NCBI RefSeq assembly: GCF_002278135.3
Contig: NZ_CP029425.2
Coordinates: forward strand, 1,178,001 to 1,242,000
Length of the DNA: 64,000 nt
Direction of reading: 5' to 3'
From: Bradyrhizobium ottawaense
GTDB lineage: Bacteria > Pseudomonadota > Alphaproteobacteria > Rhizobiales > Xanthobacteraceae
The position numbers and the translations under genes are program-made. This document shows positions 8,389-19,186 of this stretch, piece after piece. Each line of letters starts with the position of its first letter. Position 1 is the stretch's first letter. The notes beneath the pieces are model-generated. The model searched no databases. It saw only the letters and a list, made by a program, of their open reading frames with translations, and was not told the DNA's origin.

Positions 8389-9759
8389 ATGGCGCGAGAC
8401 CAGATCGATATGACGCCGCTGCAATCGCGCGACGAGCTCGTTTCGTGGTTCGAGGAAGGCTGCAAGGACCCGTCCGAATTCCGCATGGGCACCGAGCACG
8501 AGAAGACGCCGTTCACGCTCGAGGGCCACCGTCCGGTGCCTTACGAGGGTGCGCGCGGCATCGGTGCGTTGCTCGAAGGCATGAAGCTCCTGCTCGGCTG
8601 GGAGCCGATCATGGAGAAGGGCAACATCATCGGCCTCTACGACGTCACCGGCGGCGGTGCGATATCGCTCGAGCCCGGCGGACAGTTCGAGCTCTCCGGC
8701 GCGCCGGTCGAGAACGTGCACCAGACCCAGAGCGAGCTGATGGCGCATCTTGCACAGGTGCGCGAGATCGCAACGCCGCTCGGCATCGGCTTCCTCGGTC
8801 TCGGCATGACGCCATCCTGGTCGCGCGCCGATATCCCGGTGATGCCCAAGGGCCGCTACAAGATCATGACCAACTACATGCCGAAGGTCGGCCAATACGG
8901 CCTCGACATGATGTACCGGACCTGCACGGTGCAGACCAATCTCGACTTCTCCTCCGAAGCCGACATGGTCAAGAAGCTGCGCGTTTCGCTCGCGCTGCAG
9001 CCGGTCGCAACCGCCTTGTTCGCCAATTCGCCGTTCACCGAAGGCAAGCCGAACGGCTTCCTGTCCTTCCGCTCCGAGATCTGGCGCGACACCGACAATG
9101 CGCGGTCGGGCATGATGCCGTGGGCATTCGAGGACGGCATGGGGTTCGAGCGCTATGTCGACTACGCGCTCGACGTGCCCATGTATTTCGTCAAGCGCGG
9201 CGAGGAATACATCGACGTGTCGGGCTCCTCGTTCCGCGCGTTCTTCGACGGCCGCAACAACAACCTTCCCGGCGAGCGTCCGACGCTGTCGGACTGGGCC
9301 AACCATCTCTCGACGATCTTCCCGGAGGTGCGGCTCAAGCGCTATCTCGAGATGCGCGGCTCCGACGGCGGCCCGTGGGGCCGGTTGCCGGCGCTGCCGG
9401 CGTTCTGGGTCGGGCTGCTCTATGACGACGTCGCGCTCGATGCGGCGTGGGAGATCGTCAAGCACTGGAGCGCGCCCGAGCGTCAGGCCCTGCGCGACGA
9501 CGTGACGCGCTTCGGCTTCAAGGCGCGGATCAAGAACCGTTATCTGTTCGAGATCGCCAAGGAATGCCTCGTTCTGGCCCATGCCGGCCTGCGCCGGCGC
9601 GGCCGCATCGACCAGCTCGGCCGCGACGAAACGCGGCATCTGGAGCCGCTCGACCGCATCATCGATTCCGGCCGGACGCCGGCCGAGGAAATGTTGGACA
9701 AGTTCAACGGTCCCTGGAAGGGCTCGGTGGAACCGGCCTACGCGGAATACGCGTTCTAA
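8389..9759 (+). CDS. gshA: Glutamate--cysteine ligase
   Basis: A 456-residue cytoplasmic ATP-dependent ligase that makes gamma-glutamylcysteine, the committed step of glutathione synthesis. It is the alphaproteobacterial/plant-type GCS2 family, recognisable from FRMGTEHEKTPF near residue 30, the ISLEPGGQFELSG nucleotide and substrate-binding loop, and MTNYMP. The start at 8389 leaves a 99-bp gap after the MarR gene. Its position beside a glutathione S-transferase and its regulator groups thiol chemistry in this region. Length is normal. It is followed by a dispersed repeat with a hairpin that may end transcription. Confidence 0.93.
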   Translation: MARDQIDMTPLQSRDELVSWFEEGCKDPSEFRMGTEHEKTPFTLEGHRPVPYEGARGIGALLEGMKLLLGWEPIMEKGNIIGLYDVTGGGAISLEPGGQFELSGAPVENVHQTQSELMAHLAQVREIATPLGIGFLGLGMTPSWSRADIPVMPKGRYKIMTNYMPKVGQYGLDMMYRTCTVQTNLDFSSEADMVKKLRVSLALQPVATALFANSPFTEGKPNGFLSFRSEIWRDTDNARSGMMPWAFEDGMGFERYVDYALDVPMYFVKRGEEYIDVSGSSFRAFFDGRNNNLPGERPTLSDWANHLSTIFPEVRLKRYLEMRGSDGGPWGRLPALPAFWVGLLYDDVALDAAWEIVKHWSAPERQALRDDVTRFGFKARIKNRYLFEIAKECLVLAHAGLRRRGRIDQLGRDETRHLEPLDRIIDSGRTPAEEMLDKFNGPWKGSVEPAYAEYAF

Positions 9760-9761
9760 AG

Positions 9762-9860
9762 CCTGATCCGGAAAAGCGCGCAGCGGTTTTCCGAAAAGAT
9801 CATGCTTAAACAACAACCTGAAGCGCGATGACGATTCATCCTCATCGCATCGCGCTTTAG
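9762..9860. repeat. Dispersed repeat with hairpin (GGTTTTCCGAAAAGATCATGC type)
   Basis: It contains GATCCGGAAAAGCGC and CGGTTTTCCGAAAAGATCA, a block I recognise as a very common rhizobial intergenic repeat. A 10-bp stem AAGCGCGATG (9821-9830) / CATCGCGCTT (9848-9857) follows. A diverged copy of the first block lies at 21815-21873. It may also act as the gshA terminator. Confidence 0.65.
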
Positions 9861-9972
9861 GCCGGTCGGCCCCCGGTCGGGATTCAGCCGTTCATCGCCC
9901 ATACAGGTTTGCGGCGATCAAATGACCGGCTGAAAAAACCCGAGCGTCGTCAATAACTCGAAAGCTGTTCCG

Positions 9973-10551
9973 ATGGGGAAGGGCCGCCTGTCCGGCGCCG
10001 TCATGGCAAAGGTCTTGGCAAAAGTCGTGGTATGCGCCGCGCTGCTTTCGCTCGCATGCGCGAGTGTGCCGGCGCGCGCCCAGACTGCGTTCGACCGGCC
10101 CGGCGGCGACTATTTCAGCACGCCGGTCGCTTCAGGCGATCCTGAGGATTGCGCGCTGCTGTGCGAGCGCGACCGCCGCTGCCGCTCGTGGAGCTTCAGC
10201 TATCCCGACGTCGAAGGCGGTGCGGCGGTGTGCTGGCTGAAGAACACGGTGCCGGCGCGGGTGCCGGGAAGTTGCTGCATCTCGGGTGTGCGCGGCGCCG
10301 GCGTGATCGAACCGCGGGTCGAGGGCGTGGAGACGTCGATCGACCGCCCCGGCGGCGATCTGCGCAATTTCGAGCTCAAGGACGGCGAGGGCGAAGAGGC
10401 CTGCAAGGCCGCCTGCACCGCCGACAACAAATGCCGCGCCTTCACCTATGCCCGCCCCGGCTACACCGGGCGCGAAGCGCGTTGCTTCCTGAAAAAGGAA
10501 ATCAAGCCGCCGCGAAGGAAGGCGGGCTTCACGTCGGGCGTGGTGCGGTAG
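9973..10551 (+). CDS. Secreted protein with two PAN/Apple domains
   Basis: A 192-residue protein with an N-terminal signal peptide ending near VPARAQT (cleavage around residue 36), so it should be exported to the periplasm. Two PAN_4-like repeats follow, each opening with a DRPGGD motif (residues about 41 and 124). Each carries a C-x3-C-x5-C pattern (DCALLCERDRRC and ACKAACTADNKC), an aromatic-rich strand, and a C-F/W-LK segment. PAN domains bind proteins or carbohydrates; the ligand is unknown. A second start at 10003 gives a shorter, cleaner signal peptide and is a real alternative. It stands alone, followed by a dispersed repeat. Confidence 0.82.
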   Translation: MGKGRLSGAVMAKVLAKVVVCAALLSLACASVPARAQTAFDRPGGDYFSTPVASGDPEDCALLCERDRRCRSWSFSYPDVEGGAAVCWLKNTVPARVPGSCCISGVRGAGVIEPRVEGVETSIDRPGGDLRNFELKDGEGEEACKAACTADNKCRAFTYARPGYTGREARCFLKKEIKPPRRKAGFTSGVVR

Positions 10552-10581
10552 CGTTGGTGCTCGTGCCCCGGACGCAGGTGC

Positions 10582-10674
10582 CGTAGGGTGGGCAAAGGCG
10601 CCCTTGCGCCGTGCCCACGATCTCTGAGACGCGGCGACAGACGCGTGGGCACGCTCCGCTTTGCCTACCCTACG
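10582..10674. repeat. Palindromic dispersed repeat, GTAGGGTGGG family, copy 2
   Basis: The arms CGTAGGGTGGGCAAAG (10582-10597) and CTTTGCCTACCCTACG (10659-10674) differ by one base from perfect inverted symmetry. The element is abutted on its left by CTCGTGCCCCGGACGCAG (10559-10576), which is the end of a different repeat family (see 28727). It sits between the PAN gene and the nucleotidyltransferase pseudogene. Confidence 0.85.
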
Positions 10675-10679
10675 AGACC

Positions 10680-11246
10680 TCACTCCGCCGCGTTCACCGT
10701 GAGCTCGGGCCATAGCGCCTTCCAGCGTGCGGCCTTCGCCTCGTAATTCGTCGCGGAAAAATTCGGGCCCGGATTCGGCCGCGCGATCAGCCCTGCGACA
10801 TCGTCAAACCCGTGCGGCGCGTAGACCTCGTAGCCACCGCCTGTGCGCCTGACCCCGACCTGCGTGTTCTGCGTGAGGAAGCGGTCGATGCCTTCCCTCG
10901 AGCTTCTCAGCGGCGGATAGGGCAGGCCGTGCTTGGCCGGGTATCACAGATGCACACGCGCCTGGTTGCGGATCTCGACCTTGGCGCCGAGATGCGCGAG
11001 CCGCTCATGCAGGGCGCGGATCACCGAATCCTCCGCCTCCCACGATGTATCGGGATCGAAATAGAACGCATCGTAGTCGGCGATGCCGTGATCGACGGGG
11101 CGGCCGGTGAGCACGTTCCATACGGTCTGCACCAGGCATCCCGAGACCAGCCATGCATCCGGCAGATCGAGCTGCGCCAGCACGTCGATGATCGTGACGT
11201 TGACGGGATTTCTCAGCGCGAGCGCGAGGAATTCGTCACGGTTCAT
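10680..11246 (-). pseudogene. Nucleotidyltransferase family protein (PF06042-like), broken by one in-frame TGA
   Basis: Read from ATG 11246, it encodes 100 residues of a nucleotidyltransferase-fold protein: MNRDEFLALALRNPVN, then SGCLVQTVWNVLTG, then the DYDAFYFDPD metal-binding Asp motif, then EIRNQARVHL. A TGA follows at 10946-10944. The same frame then continues open for 87 more codons (YPAKHGLPYPPLRS ... WKALWPELTVNAAE) to a normal TGA at 10680. Family members, as I recall them, have Trp in the position of the stop (ARVHLWY), so a single TGG-to-TGA change explains the break. It starts 16 bp after lepB stops, so it is probably the last gene of the tldD-lepB operon. A base-calling error is the main alternative. 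Confidence 0.8.
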
Positions 11247-11262
11247 CGTGCGATGAGGCGGC

Positions 11263-12042
11263 TCAATGCACGGCGGTGAAGAACCGGCCGAGCCGGAAGC
11301 CGGAGAGCCAGGTGTAAACCGGCTGGCCGCGTATGCCGAGATCCCAGGAGCCGAGCACCGCATCGGCACGGCCGATCAGATTGTCGATCGGCAACAGGCC
11401 GACGCCGCCGGACCGCAGCGGCACGCGGCTGTCGGCGGAATTGTCGCGGTTGTCGCCGAGCACGAAGAGGTGGCCGGCCGGCACCGTCACTTCCGGCGAG
11501 TTGTCGAGCGGACCGTTGTCGCGCATCTTGAAGATCAAATGCGAGACGCCGTTCGGCAGCGTCTCGACATAGCGATAGGCGGGCTCGCTGCCGCCATTGT
11601 CGTCCTCGGCGGCGCCAACGCCGTCGGGCTTGAGCTCGGCGGGGCGGTCGTTGATGAAGAGCTGGCCTTGCCGCATCTGGATGCGATCGCCCGGCAATCC
11701 CACGACGCGCTTGACCCAGGCCTGCGAGCGATCGCCGGGCCAGCGGAACACGACGACGTCACCCTGCTTCGGCGTCTCCGCGAAGACGCGGCCGCTCTCG
11801 GGCAGGCTGATCTGGATCGGCAGCGACGAGGTGCCGTAGCCGTAGGGGAATTTCGAGGCGAGCAGCGCATCGCCGATCAGCAGCGTCGGTTCCATCGAGC
11901 CTGACGGCACGTAGAACGGCTCGGCAAGCGCGCCCTTGGCGATGAAGACGGCGGCGACGATGCCGGCGAGTTGAACGATCTGCCCGCCCCAGCCGCTGCT
12001 CTTCCGCTTGGGGGTGACGGTGACCTTTTCTTCCACGCTCAT
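11263..12042 (-). CDS. lepB: Signal peptidase I
   Basis: A 259-residue inner-membrane serine protease that removes signal peptides from exported proteins. It has one N-terminal membrane helix (about 20-37). The nucleophile Ser49 lies in YVPSGSMEPTL, the general base Lys111 in WVKRVVGLPGD, and the C-terminal box in VLGDNRDNSADSR. The start at 12042 overlaps the tldD stop by four bases (ATGA), so the two are translationally coupled. This is not necessarily the only leader peptidase: alphaproteobacterial genomes often have a second copy in the lepB-rnc-era cluster, and this one lacks that context. Confidence 0.92.
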   Translation of the reverse strand: MSVEEKVTVTPKRKSSGWGGQIVQLAGIVAAVFIAKGALAEPFYVPSGSMEPTLLIGDALLASKFPYGYGTSSLPIQISLPESGRVFAETPKQGDVVVFRWPGDRSQAWVKRVVGLPGDRIQMRQGQLFINDRPAELKPDGVGAAEDDNGGSEPAYRYVETLPNGVSHLIFKMRDNGPLDNSPEVTVPAGHLFVLGDNRDNSADSRVPLRSGGVGLLPIDNLIGRADAVLGSWDLGIRGQPVYTWLSGFRLGRFFTAVH

Positions 12043-13466
12043 GCGCCCGTTCCACCCACGGTGATGCGCTCCATCAGCAGCGACGGCTGGCCGACGCCGA
12101 CAGGCACGCCCTGTCCATTCTTGCCGCAGGTGCCGATGCCGGTATCGAGCGCAAGGTCGTTGCCGATCATGCGGATGCGATGCAAATCGGTCGGCCCGTT
12201 GCCGATCAGCATGGCGCCCTTCAGCGGCGCGCCCAGCTTGCCGTTCTCGATCTTGTAGGCCTCGGTGCACTGGAAAACGTACTTGCCTGAGGTGATGTCC
12301 ACCTGGCCGCCGCCGAAATTCGCAGCGAAGACGCCGTTCTTCACCGATGCGAGGATCTCGGCCGGATCGCGGTCGCCCGCGAGCATGTAGGTGTTGGTCA
12401 TGCGCGGCATCGGCACGTGGGCATAGCCCTGGCGACGGCCGTTGCCGGTCGGCTTCATGTTCATCAGCCGCGCGTTCTGGCGGTCCTGCATGTAGCCGAC
12501 CAGGACGCCGTCCTCGATCAGCACGGTGCGATTGGTCGGCGTGCCCTCGTCGTCGATCGACAGCGAGCCGCGGCGCGAGGCCATGGTGCCGTCGTCGACC
12601 ACGGTGACGCCCTTGGCCGCGACCTGCTGGCCCATCAGGCCGGCAAATGCCGACGTCTTCTTGCGGTTGAAGTCGCCTTCGAGGCCGTGGCCGACCGCTT
12701 CATGCAGCATCACGCCGGGCCAGCCGGCCCCGAGCACGACGTCCATCTCGCCGGCGGGGGCGGGGATCGATTCCAGATTGACCAAGGCCTCGCGCAACGC
12801 GCCGTCGGCGGCATCGCGCCAGTTCTTGCTCTCGATGAATTCAGCATAGCCGGCGCGGCCGCCATAACCCTTGCTGCCGCTCTCCTGGCGGTCGCCCTGG
12901 CCGGCGACCACGGAAATGTTCACGCGCACCAGCGGGCGGATGTCGCGATAGCTCTCGCCGTCGGGCCGCAGGATCTCGACGACCTGCCAGGTCGCACCCA
13001 GGCTGACGCTGACCTGCCGCACGCGCGGATCCTTGTCGCGCAGATAAGCGTCGATCTCGGCGAGCAGTTTTACTTTTGTCTCGAAGCCCGGGGCATCCAG
13101 CGGGTTGTCATCGCCGTAAAGGCGCACATTGGTGTGCGCGGGCGGCGCGGCGAAGCTGCCGGAATAGCCGCCGCGTACGGCTGCGACTGCATCGGCGGCG
13201 CGAATCAGCGCCGGCAGCGAGACGTCGGAGGAGTGGGCGTAGCCCACGGCATCATCCTTGACCGCGCGTAAGCCAAAACCTTGCGAGGTGTCGTAGGTCG
13301 CCTGCTTCAGCCGCCCATTGTCGAACATCAGCGCTTCGGTCTGGCTGTACTCCAGGAACAGCTCACCGTCGTCGGCACCGGAAAGCCCGCGTGCGACCTC
13401 GTGGCGAACCTGGTCGCGATCGAGATTGGCGCGGTCGAGCAGGGAGGTCGTGGCAGGGTTTGTCAT
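12039..13466 (-). CDS. tldD: Metalloprotease TldD
   Basis: A 475-residue zinc-dependent protease, the catalytic half of the TldD/TldE pair that trims unfolded peptides and matures some ribosomally made peptides. The HExxxH zinc site is visible as MLHEAVGHGLEGD in the middle of the protein, and the C-terminal half has the glycine-rich GGGQVDITSGKYVFQ strand region. The start ATG at 13466 follows GGACGG; two longer in-frame starts (13478, 13541) are less likely. It overlaps lepB by four bases. No tldE lies in the window. Confidence 0.92.
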   Translation of the reverse strand: MTNPATTSLLDRANLDRDQVRHEVARGLSGADDGELFLEYSQTEALMFDNGRLKQATYDTSQGFGLRAVKDDAVGYAHSSDVSLPALIRAADAVAAVRGGYSGSFAAPPAHTNVRLYGDDNPLDAPGFETKVKLLAEIDAYLRDKDPRVRQVSVSLGATWQVVEILRPDGESYRDIRPLVRVNISVVAGQGDRQESGSKGYGGRAGYAEFIESKNWRDAADGALREALVNLESIPAPAGEMDVVLGAGWPGVMLHEAVGHGLEGDFNRKKTSAFAGLMGQQVAAKGVTVVDDGTMASRRGSLSIDDEGTPTNRTVLIEDGVLVGYMQDRQNARLMNMKPTGNGRRQGYAHVPMPRMTNTYMLAGDRDPAEILASVKNGVFAANFGGGQVDITSGKYVFQCTEAYKIENGKLGAPLKGAMLIGNGPTDLHRIRMIGNDLALDTGIGTCGKNGQGVPVGVGQPSLLMERITVGGTGA

Positions 13467-13639
13467 GCGTCCGTCCATTATCGGAAGATGTGGGGCAAGA
13501 TAATGGTTTCGGACCGGTTCCGCGAGGGGGCGGGGCGTCACATTACGGAAACGATAGGATTGCCGACGGTGTTGTCGAAAATGTTGGCCGCGAGCATCAA
13601 TCCATCACCGTCACCCCCGCGCAACGGCGAAGCCGTTGT

Positions 13640-13682
13640 CGCTGGAGGCGGTCGCTTCTTCAGCGGCCCTCGAAGGATGAAC
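13640..13682. repeat. Partial dispersed repeat (CTTCTTCAGCGG type)
   Basis: GTCGCTTCTTCAGCGGCCCT followed by CGAAGGATGAACG is the right part of a widespread rhizobial intergenic repeat. No matching left arm is obvious within 100 bp. It lies between tldD and the IalB-family gene. Confidence 0.4.
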
Positions 13683-13714
13683 GGGATTAAGAACGTGCGA
13701 TCGGATTGCCGCCC

Positions 13715-14260
13715 CTACGGCAGCTTGTCATAGCCTTCACCGAGCCCGTTCAGGCTGAGCGGGAAGCCGATGCCTTCTTCCGGGGTCTCGAAGATGATGA
13801 AGGTGGCGGTCTTGGCGGTGCGGAGCTGGCCGAGCAGCTTGTCGTCCATGACGACCTCGGCGACGCAGCCATTGGGCAGGCAGCGGACGAATCCGGCGCG
13901 GCCGACGTCCTGGTTGTCGAGCTTCAACCCGAGACCGGAGGGCAGCAGGACCCCGAGCGGCGCGACCACGCGCATCAGGCGGCTCTTCTGGTCGGCGGTC
14001 TTCAGCACGATGACGGTCAGGCCGGCATTGGAGCGGTCTTCGGCGACCACGCTCTGGATCAGGGCGCATTGCTCGGTTTGGGCGCCAGGCGGCGTGTCGC
14101 AGCGAATCTGCCAGTCGCCATGCACGGAGCGCACCGCGCCCTGCGCATGGGCGAGGCCGGGGAGTGCCAGAACGACGAGCGCAGCCAGCAGGCTGGCCAG
14201 CGCCGGGAGGCGGGTCATCTGCCTTCTCGCCAGCCTTGCCATCGATTTCGAAAGCCCCAT
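13715..14260 (-). CDS. Invasion-associated locus B (IalB) family protein
   Basis: A 181-residue exported protein with an N-terminal signal sequence (hydrophobic core ALASLLAALVVLALPGLAHA; cleavage near residue 45). The mature part starts VRSVHGDWQIRCDTPPG, the hallmark of the IalB family (PF06776), with paired cysteines (IRCDT/EQCAL and VRCLPNGCVAE). Bartonella IalB is associated with erythrocyte invasion; in free-living rhizobia the family is multicopy and its role is unclear. The start at 14260 is the best-supported one because everything further upstream is low-complexity. It is divergent from the cta operon. Confidence 0.85.
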   Translation of the reverse strand: MGLSKSMARLARRQMTRLPALASLLAALVVLALPGLAHAQGAVRSVHGDWQIRCDTPPGAQTEQCALIQSVVAEDRSNAGLTVIVLKTADQKSRLMRVVAPLGVLLPSGLGLKLDNQDVGRAGFVRCLPNGCVAEVVMDDKLLGQLRTAKTATFIIFETPEEGIGFPLSLNGLGEGYDKLP

Positions 14261-14723
14261 CGGGTCGGTCCCTCTGCTCGCCTGGGTCGCTCGCGCTTGG
14301 CGGACTAATCTGGCGGACTGATACGGGAATGACGGCGTCTTGAAGGCGATTCCCAAGCAAATTCCACGCCGCCCCGCGCCGCCGCCGCCCGCACGAATCA
14401 GGTTCCTGCGCGGCCATCTGTCAGTGCCTACCGCGGGCAATTCCGCTGTCAAGCGGCAGCATCCCGGCAAACGGTATTTTTGTCTGATCTTACTAGGAAA
14501 TATCTTGCGGGTGATCGCTGGCAGACGGGGCTCAAGACTGCATTGCGATAGATCAAAAATTATGGTTTGAGAGGCTTGATTTCGGCGTTCTAGCGATCTG
14601 GCCCCAATTCCTCTTAGAGGTATTCTTGCGCGGCGGTTTGTCAGGCGGGCGGATCGAATAAGCGTTTCCCGCAAGCAGGGGGGAGCGCACTTGGGGTGAT
14701 TTCGTAAGGGGAGCGCGAACGGC
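14261..14723. other. 463-bp divergent regulatory gap between ialB-family gene and cta operon
   Basis: No gene is supported here. The stretch is less GC-rich between about 14470 and 14650 than its neighbours and must carry the cta operon promoter and a long 5' leader. I could not place a convincing -35/-10 pair. The only symmetric element noted is CCTCTTAGAGG near 14611. Confidence 0.5.
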
Positions 14724-15563
14724 ATGAGGATGTCGATGGGCCCGGTGGGCCGGCACTTGCTGGGATTGGCCGTGGCGGGTCTGACGCTGGCGACGGGCGG
14801 TGCGGCATTTGCCGAGCTCGGGCAGCCGAAGCCCTGGGAATGGACGCTTCAGGAGTCCGGCTCCCCGGTGATGGACAACATCATCTGGTTCCACAACTTC
14901 CTGTTCGTGCTGATCACGCTGATCACGCTGTTCGTCCTGGCGCTGCTCGTGGTCGTGGTCATCAAGTTCAACGCGCGGGCCAATCCGGTGCCGTCGCGGA
15001 CCACCCACAACACGCTGATCGAGGTGGCTTGGACGCTGGTTCCGGTGCTGATCCTGGTCGGCATCTCGGTGCCGTCGTTCCGGCTTCTGTTCCTCGAGCT
15101 CGATGTGCCGAAGGCGGATATCACCATCAAGGCGACCGGCAAGCAGTGGTACTGGTCCTATGCCTATCCCGATAACGGCAAGTTCGAGTTCGATTCGCTG
15201 ATGGCGCAGGACAAGCAGCCCCGCCTGCTCGGCGTCGACAACGAGATGGTGGTGCCCGTCAACAAGGTGATTCGTGTCCAGGTCACCGGCGCCGACGTCA
15301 TCCACGCCTTCGCGCTGCCGGCTTTCGGCGTCAAGATCGACGCCATTCCGGGCCGGCTGAACGAGACCTGGTTCAAGGCGACCAAGACCGGCATGTTCTA
15401 CGGCCAGTGCTCGGAGCTCTGCGGCAAGGACCACGCCTTCATGCCGATCGCGATTCGCGTCGTGAATGACCAGGAGTTCGCCTCCTGGGTCGAGACGGCA
15501 AAGAAGAAATTTGCGAGCGGCGGCACCAGCACCTACGCCTCCGCGGCCGGCCCGACGCAGTAG
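14724..15563 (+). CDS. ctaC: Cytochrome c oxidase subunit II (aa3-type)
   Basis: A 279-residue subunit that receives electrons from cytochrome c through its CuA centre. It has a signal sequence (cleavage near AAFAELG, residue 30), two membrane helices (about 50-75 and 95-120), and a periplasmic cupredoxin domain. The CuA ligands are present: His in ADVIHAFALP and the CSELCGKDHAFMP loop with both Cys, His and Met. The aromatic electron-entry patch KQWYWSY is intact. It opens the cta operon; ctaD follows 86 bp later. Confidence 0.96.
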   Translation: MRMSMGPVGRHLLGLAVAGLTLATGGAAFAELGQPKPWEWTLQESGSPVMDNIIWFHNFLFVLITLITLFVLALLVVVVIKFNARANPVPSRTTHNTLIEVAWTLVPVLILVGISVPSFRLLFLELDVPKADITIKATGKQWYWSYAYPDNGKFEFDSLMAQDKQPRLLGVDNEMVVPVNKVIRVQVTGADVIHAFALPAFGVKIDAIPGRLNETWFKATKTGMFYGQCSELCGKDHAFMPIAIRVVNDQEFASWVETAKKKFASGGTSTYASAAGPTQ

Positions 15564-15601
15564 GCGTCGGGTGACGGCTTGAGGGACTGAAAGCGACATA
15601 A

Positions 15602-17269
<1,668 letters not shown>

Positions 17270-17330
17270 TCGATCTCCCGCGGCGCCCGTGACGGGCGCC
17301 GCGGCTCTATAACGAAGCGAGTTGAATTAA

Positions 17331-18275
17331 GTGTCCGTCCTCGACCACAACGCCATCGACATCAATCCCCGCATCTCCGAAGCGGAGGTCGGCGACTACA
17401 TCGCGCTCTTGAAGCCGCGGGTGATGTCGCTGGTGATCTTCACCGCGCTGGTCGGGATGGCGATGGCGCCCGGGCATTTCCACTGGGTGCTGGCGATCAC
17501 CTCGCTGCTCTGCATCGCCGTCGGCGCGGGCGCCTCGGGCGCGCTCAACATGGCGCTGGAAGGCGATATCGACTCCAAGATGTCGCGCACGGCGAACCGG
17601 CCGATTCCGCGCGGCCGCATCACCCGCCCTGAAGCCATGGCGTTCGGCCTGACGCTGTCCTTCTTCTCGGTGATGACGCTCGGCATCCTCGTCAACTGGA
17701 TCGCGGGCGCGCTGCTCGCCTTCACCATCTTCTTCTACGTCGTGATCTACACCATGTGGCTGAAGCGCTGGACCGCGCAGAACATTGTGATCGGCGGTGC
17801 CGCCGGTGCGCTGCCGCCGGTGGTGGCCTGGGCCGCGGTCACAGGCACGGTCGACGTCGAGCCGCTGCTGCTGTTCGCCATCATCTTCTTCTGGACCCCG
17901 CCGCACTTCTGGGCGCTGGCGCTGTTCCGCTCCGACGATTACGCGCGCGCCGGCATTCCGATGCTGCCCAACGTCGCCGGTCCCGACGCGACGCGGCTCC
18001 AGATCCTGCTCTACACCATCGTGCTGATCGCGGTCGCCGCCGCGCCCTGGGCGCTCGGCTATTTCGACGCCGTTTACGGCATCGTCTCGCTGATCCTCGG
18101 CGCCGGCATGCTGGTGCTCGCGATCAACGTCTATCTGCGCCGCGAGCGAGCTGCGTCGCTGCGTGCGACCCGCAAGCTATTCGCCTTTTCGATCCTCTAT
18201 CTGTTCGTGCTGTTCGCGACCCTGCTGGCCGAGGTCGTGTTCCGGGCACTTGCTCCGCTGGTAGGGGGCGCATGA
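17331..18275 (+). CDS. ctaB: Protoheme IX farnesyltransferase (heme O synthase)
   Basis: A 314-residue polytopic membrane enzyme that adds a farnesyl group to heme b, giving heme o on the way to heme a for this oxidase. The UbiA-family aspartate motif is visible in [19 protein letters not shown], and the second conserved region in [13 protein letters not shown] and [18 protein letters not shown]. About eight to nine membrane helices are predicted. It uses a GTG start at 17331. Its stop overlaps the next small gene by four bases. Confidence 0.95.
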   Translation: MSVLDHNAIDINPRISEAEVGDYIALLKPRVMSLVIFTALVGMAMAPGHFHWVLAITSLLCIAVGAGASGALNMALEGDIDSKMSRTANRPIPRGRITRPEAMAFGLTLSFFSVMTLGILVNWIAGALLAFTIFFYVVIYTMWLKRWTAQNIVIGGAAGALPPVVAWAAVTGTVDVEPLLLFAIIFFWTPPHFWALALFRSDDYARAGIPMLPNVAGPDATRLQILLYTIVLIAVAAAPWALGYFDAVYGIVSLILGAGMLVLAINVYLRRERAASLRATRKLFAFSILYLFVLFATLLAEVVFRALAPLVGGA

Positions 18276-18448
18276 TCGCAGGGATGGTCGACAAACCCGA
18301 GCCAGATGGAATCGTCCTCACCGAGGCGCAGAAGAAGAGCCGTCGTCAGCGATCGATTGCGATCGCGCTCGCGCTCGGCGTGCTCGTGGTGCTGTTCTTC
18401 GCCGTCACCATGGTCAAGGGGCCGGCAGTCCTCGTGCGGCCGATGTAG
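18272..18448 (+). CDS. coxF: Small single-pass membrane protein of the cta operon (CoxF-like)
   Basis: A 58-residue protein with a charged N terminus (KKSRRQR) and one membrane helix ([19 protein letters not shown]). It lies between ctaB and ctaG, with an ATGA overlap on the left and 5 bp to ctaG on the right. A short protein at this place in rhizobial cta operons is usually called CoxF; its molecular role in oxidase assembly is not settled. A second in-frame ATG at 18284, closer to the conserved part, is a possible start. It is conserved by position more than by recognised domain. Confidence 0.78.
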   Translation: MIAGMVDKPEPDGIVLTEAQKKSRRQRSIAIALALGVLVVLFFAVTMVKGPAVLVRPM

Positions 18449-18453
18449 GAAAC

Positions 18454-19107
18454 ATGGATCACGAGCCGACCATATCGCAGGATGTCAGCGCCAAGCCGGC
18501 CAAGCGTGAGCCGACCAAGGGCCGCGGGCTGGGCCGCGATGTGGTGGTTGCTTCCATCTGCGGCGGCGTAGTCGCGCTGATGGTCGGTGCCTCCTACGCG
18601 GCGGTGCCGTTCTACAACTGGTTCTGCCGCGCCACCGGCTTCAACGGCACGACCCAGGTTGCGACCTCCGCGCCGGCCACCGGCCCGATCGCGCGGAAAA
18701 TCTCGGTGCGCTTCGATTCAAACGTCGCGCCCGGCCTGCCCTGGAAGTTCGAGCCGGAGCAGAGCGAGATCGAGGTCAATATCGGCCAGGTCGTGACCGT
18801 CTTCTACACCGTGACCAACCAGGCCGCGCGCACCACTGCCGCGCAGGCCGCCTACAATGTCGCGCCGCTGACGGTCGGCTCCTACTTCCAGAAGATCAAC
18901 TGCTTCTGCTTCACCGAGCAGACCATGGCGCCCGGCGAGAAGCGCGAGATGCCGGTCGTGTTCTACGTCGATCCGTCGATCGCCGACGATCACGAGAACG
19001 ACGGGCTGAACACGATCACGCTGTCCTACACCTTCTATCCGGTGAAGGATCCCGTGGTGAAGCCGCTGGCATCGGGCGAAGCAGACAAGCGCAAGGGAAA
19101 TCTCTGA
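18454..19107 (+). CDS. ctaG: Cytochrome c oxidase assembly protein CtaG/Cox11
   Basis: A 217-residue inner-membrane copper chaperone that delivers Cu to the CuB site of subunit I. It has a single N-terminal membrane helix (about 28-50) with the post-helix [17 protein letters not shown] segment, then a periplasmic immunoglobulin-like domain. The Cu-binding CFCFTEQ loop lies just before the APGE motif. Length and order are as in the family. It is tightly spaced after the small coxF-like gene. Confidence 0.95.
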   Translation: MDHEPTISQDVSAKPAKREPTKGRGLGRDVVVASICGGVVALMVGASYAAVPFYNWFCRATGFNGTTQVATSAPATGPIARKISVRFDSNVAPGLPWKFEPEQSEIEVNIGQVVTVFYTVTNQAARTTAAQAAYNVAPLTVGSYFQKINCFCFTEQTMAPGEKREMPVVFYVDPSIADDHENDGLNTITLSYTFYPVKDPVVKPLASGEADKRKGNL

Positions 19108-19186
19108 CCGCCGGGGCTCGCGCTCGGAAGGTCGGAAACAAGGGGATAAGTGCCTGACAGGCACGGGATTGAGGAGAGAGACCGAA

